A DNA stretch of 64,000 nt, taken from positions 930,001 to 994,000 of the forward strand of contig JAFFSR010000301.1 in assembly GCA_017163975.1 (NCBI GenBank), read 5' to 3'. Position 1 is the first letter of the stretch; each line of letters starts with the position of its first letter. A program made the translations under genes and the position numbers. The notes beneath the pieces were generated by a model that saw only the letters and a list, made by a program, of their open reading frames with translations, searched no databases and was not told where the DNA came from. This document shows, piece after piece, positions 56,951 to 64,000 of this stretch. The DNA comes from Anastatus disparis. Taxonomy: Eukaryota > Arthropoda > Insecta > Hymenoptera > Eupelmidae.

Positions 56951-59330
56951 ATACTATAGAGATTTGAATAAAGTAACAAACAAAGATGCATATCCTCTGC
57001 CAAACATGGACATTATTCTGGATAAATTAAGCGAAGCTCGTTCTCTATCTAAGATAGATTTAAAGTCAACCTATTTTCAGGTTATGATGGAAGAATAAAG
57101 TAGGGAATATACGGCGTTCAGCGTACCAGACTCTGGACTGTGGCAATTCCGCCGTCTCTCATTTGGTTAAACTAACTCACCAATTACTTTTCAAAGATTA
57201 ATCGATTTTCTATTTGGCCCAGAATATGATCCACACGTATTTGGATATTTGAATGTCATAATAATTACAACCAAGACTTATGAGGAGCATCTTAAGTGGT
57301 TAGAAGAAGTACTAAAGAAAATAGCGGAAGCTGGATTGACAGTAAACAAGGAAAAATGTAAATTTTGTTGTACAAGAGTGAAATATTTAAAATTTCTACT
57401 AGAAAGCGTAGGACTTATACCAGATCCTAATAAAGTTGCACTAGTGGTGAATTATACAGCCCCAAGAAACGTAAAAGAACTACGCAGATTATCAGGTATG
57501 GTTGGGTGCTATTCTAGGTTCATCGATAGAGATTTCAAGGAAAAGTACCTTTACTAAGACTCTCAAAGAAATCCAAAGAATAGCAATGGACAGAACAACA
57601 AGAAGAAGCATTTAAACAATTAAAGAAGGCACTAATTATAACTCCAGTACTAGCAAGGCCTGATTTCTCAAAGCCTTTTACTATTCAGTGCGGTACTAGC
57701 AACTTCGCAATTGAAGCTGTGATTACCCAGGAGCATGAAGATGGCGAACATCCAATAGTATATGTGAGCCGAGTTCTGACTGCTCCTGAGCATAATTATA
57801 GCACCATTGAGAAGAAGTGTCTTTGCTATGAAAGCAAAGACACAAATAGCATTGATATGAACTATGAAACAATTAAGATCATATCTCGAAGGATATAATA
57901 CAGCGTTTTGAATTGGTTGATGAAGATGAAAGAACCAACTGGAAGATTAGCAATATGGGCATTAGAAATTCAACAATGGGATTTTGAGATTGTTCATAGA
58001 AGAGGATCAGCTCATCAATTTTTAGATACTCTATCACGGATGTATGACCCTGAAGAGGAACCCATAGCAGTATTTAAAGAGATTAAGAATGAAGAATATA
58101 CGAAGAAGATGGCAGAAGTCGAAAAATTTCCTAGAAAGTATCAAGGTTGGAAGGTTGAAGATGGTTTACTCTATAGATACCGTAATGGCCCTTTATTAAA
58201 CCCTATAACCAATAAAGAAGAAAATTGAAGGTTAGTTGTACCTGTGGAGCAACGCGACGGAGTATTGAGAGATGCTCATTGCGAACCTTCTACCGGACAT
58301 CTGAGAATAGAGAGAACATACGATAGGATAGAAAGAGAATACTATTTGCGAGGTTTATACTTTGATGTTACTCACTTCTTAAATAGTTGTTTAGAATGTT
58401 AGAAGTATAAATAATATCATAACAAGGTTCACAAGGATTAATAGAAAAGCGAGTAGTAGATAGATCATGGGCAGTAGTAGCAGCTGACTTAATGGAGTTT
58501 CCTTCAAGCAAGAAACAATTGAAGTATGTAATAGTGTTTTAAGATCTATTCATGTGGTGGATTGAACTAAAACCCATACGGAATGCAGATGATAAAGCGG
58601 TGGCAGCAGCATTTGAAGAACTTATTCTATTTAAATGGGAGACTCCAGAGTATTTTCTAACAGATAATGAAAAGAAATTCGATTATAAGTTCTTAGACAA
58701 AGTACTAGAAGAATATGGAGTCGAACATGTTACAACACTACCATACCACCCACAAGCTAATCCAGTGGAGAAAAGTAATAGAACATTGAAGACTATGATT
58801 GTCATCTTTATGAAACAAAACCATAGAAATTGGGACTAACACATGCATGAATTTCGCCATGCAGTAAACACTGCTACCCAAGTATCAACCAAGGTATCAC
58901 CAGCTTTCCTTAATTATGGTAGACATCCTCGACTAGTAAAAAATCTTAAAAGAAAAGTCGGGGTCTAATACACAAGGTAGACCCAGAAGCATGATTAGAT
59001 AGAATGAAGAGACTTGATGCATTAAGAGAGCTGGTAGCGAAATTTATCGATGCAGTGAAAGAAAAACAAGAAAGAATATATAATGATAAAAGAAGAGATA
59101 TTCAACTCAGCGTTGGCGATGAGGTGATGCAAATAGCGCACTCTCTATCAAGAGCAGCACAACGATTCTCAGCGAAGCTCACTCCCAAGTACGAGGGTCC
59201 ATATAAAATCGTGGCGGTTCTTTCTCCGTGCGTTTATGAGATCAAAGTCGGGTCGAACAAGCAATGCGCGAAAGCACACGTAACGCAATTAAAGAGATAC
59301 CTTCCACCGTGTTACCCCGCCTCTAAATAG
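56951..59330 (+). pseudogene. Gypsy-type LTR retrotransposon pol, decayed and truncated
   Basis: Begins inside the reverse transcriptase: YRDLNKVTNKDAYPLPNMD and SKIDLKSTYFQVMM. The catalytic box reads YLNV instead of YLDD. CKFCCTRVKYLKFLL and APRNVKELRRLSGMVGCYSR follow. RNase H: FTIQCGTSNFAIEAV (catalytic Asp lost), YVSRVLTAPEHNYSTIEKKC. Integrase: H-x-H-x-CxxC finger (STGHLRIERTYDRIE, SCLEC), ADLMEFPSS, FLTDNEKKF, LPYHPQANPVEKSNRTLKT. The C-terminal domain has DEVMQIAHSLSRAAQ and PKYEGPYKIVAV, ending at 59330. At least eight stops or shifts occur, and gag, protease and a 5' LTR are missing. Confidence 0.88.
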
Positions 59331-60029
59331 AAAAAGTATGAATTAATTAACTAATTGATGATGGTTCAGAGAAAGATGAATGGATCTTTGAGGAATGAGA
59401 GTTGTATGTAATTATAGGTTAAAATTAGGTAGGAAAAATAAAATGTATGATGAGAAGCTTCAAGAAAATTGAAGAAGAAATCTAAAGAAGAAAATTAAAT
59501 GGGAAATTGAGATGAAGCGTGTACGAAAATCCCAACCCCAATTTACCTTGGTGGCATGGTTAGATCTCCATGTCCCCTTTTCAAATCAAGATTAGCGGAA
59601 TAGTTTGAGAAAGCGGTGTGGTTAATGGAATGATTCTAGAACCTCTCCGTGAAAGTATAAAATATGGTTTCAAGAGTCGTACTGGAGAAATATCAAGAAC
59701 CCAACCGCTGCTCTCAAAGCCAAATTAGTGAAGGAGAGAAGATCATAGATGTACAACAAGAAGTAGCGTGGCTCGAGAATCACGTAGCAGGTCTCCCCCG
59801 ATCTTAACGTCGATATCGACCAAGAGAAAGAGAGACCCACGTGACTTCACAGGGCAGAGAAGGATTTATCAGCTAAGCAAAAGAAGATTCATAGAAGATT
59901 TTGATCGAATTATTTTATATGTCGTAAAATTAGTTGATTTATGGTGTTGGAAGTAGTACATATGTGTCGCCCAATAAGATATTATTTATGAAGTTATTCG
60001 AGTGGAGCTTTGGCTGGTAGCGTTTGTGA
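59331..60029 (+). other. Downstream of Gypsy pol; possible 3' LTR
   Basis: A purine-rich stretch (59440-59515) is followed by TGTACGAAAATCCCAACCCC at 59519, where an LTR could start. A TATA-like GTATAAAATATGG lies at 59658. Without a 5' LTR to compare, the ends cannot be fixed. The small + ORF at 59768-59956 (Arg/Ser-rich) is probably a chance frame. Confidence 0.3.
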
Positions 60030-60030
60030 T

Positions 60031-60082
<52 letters not shown>
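60030..60082. repeat. (TA)n microsatellite
   Basis: Uninterrupted TA dinucleotides, about 25 units. Confidence 0.95.
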
Positions 60083-60088
<6 letters not shown>

Positions 60089-60105
60089 ATAAAAAAAATT
60101 TTCTT

Positions 60106-60453
60106 TTATTCAAACTTAATTAACTTATAGTATACTGATTTTTCCAGCGGACCCAGCAGAGCCGACTCTTGCTGATGCTGTCTTACTATGACAAAAGGCG
60201 TCCGTGTCATCACGGGGGCTGTTTTTATAACTTTGCGCCCAGGCAAACGAGAGATAGAACCGCCAATAAGAACTCGACCTGTAGTCGAAATTTCCAGGAC
60301 GGCAAATCGTTCGATTATTCTAATTTCATCAGCTTGCTTATTAATGAATTTTTTTTCCATTCTTCTCCGTCTCTCTTTTACACTTAAATACAGTTCACGG
60401 TTGAGTTTTCGCAATGAGTCGGAATTGGGAAACGCTGACTCGGGACATCGCAT
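60106..60453 (-). CDS. Hypothetical 115-aa ORF, minus strand
   Basis: An open frame with balanced composition: SLRKLNRELYLSVKERRRRM, a basic helix-like stretch, then FAVLEISTTGRVLIGGSISR and MTRTPFVIVRQHQQ. It is less AT-biased in codon choice than the surrounding DNA. Not recognised, no domain seen, no splice or promoter evidence. It could be part of a retroelement leader or a chance ORF in a GC-richer patch. Confidence 0.22.
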   Translation of the reverse strand: MRCPESAFPNSDSLRKLNRELYLSVKERRRRMEKKFINKQADEIRIIERFAVLEISTTGRVLIGGSISRLPGRKVIKTAPVMTRTPFVIVRQHQQESALLGPLEKSVYYKLIKFE

Positions 60454-61551
60454 GGAACTAATTTTGATTGTTTATCTTTTGAATAGAAATGAAATTAAGA
60501 TTTATAATTTTTAAATTCAAAAATGTTTTAATAATATTATATTGATTTGAAGGGCATAGTTTTATGGGATGTCACATTATAACAGAAAAAATTTTTTTAT
60601 TGTAAAAAATTAAAGAAAAAATTTTCATTTATTTTATTTTAGAACCCAATACATTGATAGTTTTTACAAAATGCAACATTTTTTCTTTTCACAATTTTTC
60701 TGTCAACTCAAAACCTGCAGAGCTACAACTACTTATACAAAAATAATTATTTTTGAGTAAAACCGCATATAACTCTTAAAATAAATGTTTAAAAAAATTT
60801 ATCGACCATGCATTTTGTAGTTTTTTGAAAGAACTTTCAAATGGTGATTGTAGTTTTTTAATACAACAATCACCCATAAAAGAAAATCGCATCAAAGTTT
60901 GGGAAGAAACATTGAAAAAATTTTTTTTATTATGACGTCATAAAACCCATAAAAAATAGAAAAATGTTAATGTCATCCCTTCCATTTCAAAAGTTTTTAA
61001 AGAAACCTTCAAAATGAGACCTTGTAGAGCTCCGTACGATAATTTTTTATCGAGATACAAAATTTTAAATTTTTCATAATTTCAGTCTAGGGTGGGCAAA
61101 AGTACGTGGACTGCAGTGTATATGGATGTCTTCTGCTAGCGTATCGGTTGCCATCGCTTGTTGATTGTGTAAGTTTAAATGTGTGCGTATGTCTAGTTGC
61201 TTGTCAGTGCTAGTGCCATCTCAGTCAGTAGTCTAACACACATGACTACATGGCGTTCGACTATATGATCAGCTATAAATCTCCAGGGCTCAGTACCGAA
61301 AACAAGAAACAACAACAGAACTATTTCTCTCTGTTGGTTTCTCACGATGGCCCTGGCTGCTTTCACGAGCGCGGTGTTTTTTAATATAAAAATTCTTATG
61401 TTTGAAGAATTATTTATTTCAAATAGCTTTTAAATAAAAGAATTATTTTCAACTGATAAAAACAAAAAAAAATATGATAGCGTAAAAATACTACGTTGCA
61501 AACTCCTCTTCCCCCTTAAATCGGTACATCACCGATGGACCACCATTATAT
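60454..61551. other. AT-rich DNA, nothing recognised
   Basis: No gene. A GGGTGGGCAAAAGTACGTGGACTGCAGTG motif region near 61090 looks like a transposon end, but no inverted partner was found. The 61100-61400 patch is less AT-rich without an ORF. Confidence 0.45.
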
Positions 61552-64000
61552 CCCACACAGCATGAAAGATTGCTGCAAGGTTGCTGCAAGGTTTCATGAA
61601 AGTTTCGAAACTTCGCAGCAACCTTTCATGAAAGATTGCAGCAACATTTATATGTCCGCGCTAGAACCCGGTTGAAATATTTCTAAAAACCTCGCAGCAA
61701 TCTTTCAGAAAACCTCGCAGCAACCTTTCATGAAAACCTCACAGCAATATTTCAGGAAATATAACAGAAACATTTCAAGAAACGTTGCAGCAATCTTTTA
61801 GAACACCTCGCCGCAACCTTGCAGGAAACCTCGCAGCAATCTTTCAGGAAATGTAACAGAAACATTTCAAGAAACCTCACAGGAATCTTGCGGGAAAAAT
61901 AGCAAAAAAATTTCAAGCAACCACACAGCAATTTTTCAGAAAATATCGCCGTAACCTTGCAGAAAACCTTGTAGCAACCTTTTATGAGATATTGCAGCAA
62001 CATTTATATGTCCGCGCTAAAACCCGGTTAAAATATTTCTAAAAACCTCGCAGCAACCTTTTCTGAAAACCTCGCAGCAACATTTCAAGAAACCTTGCAA
62101 CAAACTTTCATGAAAGGTTTCTCGTAATATTTCATGAAATTTTTCCCAAATTTTTCCGCGAACAACGCTCATACCTTTCCGTATGGTTTCCTACAATATT
62201 TTGTAAAATATTTCTTAAATCTTGCCAAAAGCTTGCTGCAGTAATATTTAATAGTAGGCAGGATTTTCTATCCTTGTGTGATAAAGTTTTTCTTATTTGC
62301 TTAAGTATCAATCGTTGTATGTATAAATTACTAGTTGAGCGCAATAGTATTATTATCAATATTTGTGCACAAGAAGAAAAAATTCCTCAGCATCGTTTTT
62401 GAGAAAAGTAGAGAATATTGAAATAAAAGGTTTTGTTTCTAATATTTATGCGTTCTTTCCTTTTTTCAATAACAATTCGATGGATTTTTTTACCCTACGC
62501 ATAAATATTTATAATAATAGCATACTTATTGCGCTCAACTTCCCGTTTACAATACAACTACAGCAATAAATACTTGAGTAAATAACAGGAAACCAAATAT
62601 AAGGCAAGAACAGCGAATCTGGACAGCTCTTAGAATCTTTTATAAAAACTTGCGGAATTATTGCTGAAACTGTTTATGAAAGGTTTGCTGCAATTTCTTT
62701 TTGAAATTATTCATGAAACTTTGCTGATACTTTTTGTGAAACGCTTTTCTGGAATATTTTATAAAGATTGCCAAAAATATGGTAATAACCATTGGCGAAA
62801 TGTACATAGCAATATTTTTTGTGATATCTTAGAAATCTTGTCAAAAACCTTGCAGAAATCTTACTGCAACTTTTAACAAAAGATACTTCGTAATATTTCA
62901 TAAAATATTCATCAAATTTTGCTGGAAACCTCGTTGAAACCTTTCATCAAAGGTCTCTTGCGATATTTCGTAAAATGTTCCCCAAATCTTGCTAGGAACC
63001 TCACTGAAACCTTTCATGAAAGGTTTCTTGCAATATTTCATAAAATGTTTCTAAAATCTTGCAGGAACCTCGCTGCAATCTTTCATGAAAGGTTTCTTGC
63101 AATATTCCATGAAAAGTTCCCCAAATCTTGCTGGAAAACTCGCTGAAACCTTTCGTGAAAGGTTTCTTGCAATATTTCATGAAATGTTTTTAGAATCTTG
63201 CAGAAACCTCGCTGCAACCTTTCGTGAAAGGTTTCTTGCAATATTTTATAAAATGTTTCTAAAATCTTGCAGAAAGCTCGCTGCAATCTTTCATAGAAAG
63301 CTCGATGCAATATTCCATCAAAATGTTGTCTAAATCTTGCTGAAAATCCCGCTGAAACATGTAATAAAAGTTTTCTTGCAATATTTCATGAAATGTTTTT
63401 GAAGTCTTACAGAAACCGCGCTGCATCCTTTCATGAAAGGTTTCTTGCAATATTCCATCAAATATTTTCTAAATTTTGTTGAAAACCTCGCTGAAACATG
63501 TCGTGAAAGTTTTCGTCCAATATTTCATGAAATGTTTCTAAAATCTTGCAGAAACCTCGCTGCTACCTTTCGTGAAAGTTTTCTCGCAATATTTCATGAA
63601 ATGTTTCTAAAATCTTACAGAAACCTCGCTGCAACCTTTCATGAAAGGTTTCTTACAATATTTCATGAAATGTTTTTAAAGTCTTACAGAAACCGCGCTG
63701 CAACCTCTCATGAAAGGTTTCTTGCAATATTTCATAAAATATTTCTAAAATCGTGCAGAAAACTTGCTGCAACCTTCCATGAAAGGTTCCTTGCAATATT
63801 CCATGAAATGTTTTCTAAATTTTGCTGAAAACCTCGCTGAAACATGTCGTGAAAGTTTTCTTGCAATATTTCATGAAATGTTTCTAAAATCTTACAGAAA
63901 CCTCGCTGCAACCTTTGATGAAAGGTTTCTTGCAATATTTCATGAAATATTTCTAAAATATTGCAGAAACCTCGCTGTAACCTTTCATGAAAGGTTCCTT
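61552..64000. mobile_element. 69-bp-repeat element with CCCACACAGC end, copy B, inverted and cut by window edge
   Basis: It starts CCCACACAGCATGAAAGATT and reads as the reverse complement of copy A (22677-25425): the CCGCGCTAGAACCCGG direct repeats (about 61660 and 62010), the nested TTGAGCGCAATA element (about 62335-62540), then the 69-bp units to the window end. About 300 bp at the far end should lie outside the window. ORFs on both strands again follow the 23-codon period. The flank before it is TTATAT, not the minisatellite, so this copy is in a different context from copy A. Confidence 0.82.

Noticed and set aside
61090..61135. GTGGGCAAAAGTACGTGGACTGCAGTG-like transposon end
   Set aside because: No inverted partner within reach, so an element could not be delimited.

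Overview
The window is AT-rich eukaryotic DNA, almost certainly from an insect. One exon of a conserved nuclear gene (pyruvate dehydrogenase E1 alpha, 48707-48955) has canonical splice sites. Nearly everything else recognisable is transposable-element DNA: CR1/Jockey-type and R1-clade non-LTR retrotransposons, a Helitron, Copia and Gypsy LTR elements, a tRNA-derived SINE, and many inverted-repeat DNA elements. The R1-clade elements and the mix of nested elements fit an arthropod. A hymenopteran is my guess, but nothing in the window proves it.

Layout, 1-21.5 kb: AT-rich DNA; a 3.9-kb degenerate palindrome (1297-5222) with a 5S-rRNA-like module in each arm and a SINE in its left arm; a decayed CR1-like element (5223-10810) with a two-ORF structure; a 1.3-kb palindrome in an (AT)n tract (11011-12304); C-rich low-complexity DNA; a fold-back element carrying the 3' end of a gene in both arms (13607-15696); and a decayed Helitron Rep-helicase gene (16205-20167) interrupted by two small elements whose removal restores continuous reading.

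21.5-38.5 kb: one very large inverted-repeat structure (about 17 kb). Its ends are about 0.7 kb of unique inverted sequence, and its arms are arrays of a 20-bp minisatellite whose orientation flips near 28.39 kb. Nested in the arrays are a 2.75-kb element made of 69-bp repeats (22677-25425), an R1-clade fragment on the + strand (26151-28208), and a nearly full-length R1-clade element on the - strand (31296-37233).

38.5-64 kb: a likely solo LTR; an internally deleted Copia element that received a second copy of the fold-back element inside its reverse transcriptase (TSD TAA); a palindrome; the PDH E1 alpha exon in what appears to be a very TE-loaded intron; a 2.9-kb DNA transposon with 540-bp inverted ends and a three-exon, recently broken transposase-like gene; another palindrome; a decayed Gypsy pol; and, running off the window, an inverted second copy of the 69-bp-repeat element.

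The genes do not form a pathway. The common theme is inverted-repeat architecture: at least eight independent palindromic or long-TIR elements, several built from unusual material (minisatellite, 5S-like sequence, a captured gene end). Almost every element ORF carries stops or frameshifts, so the window looks like a graveyard of layered insertions. The order of several insertions can be read from nesting.
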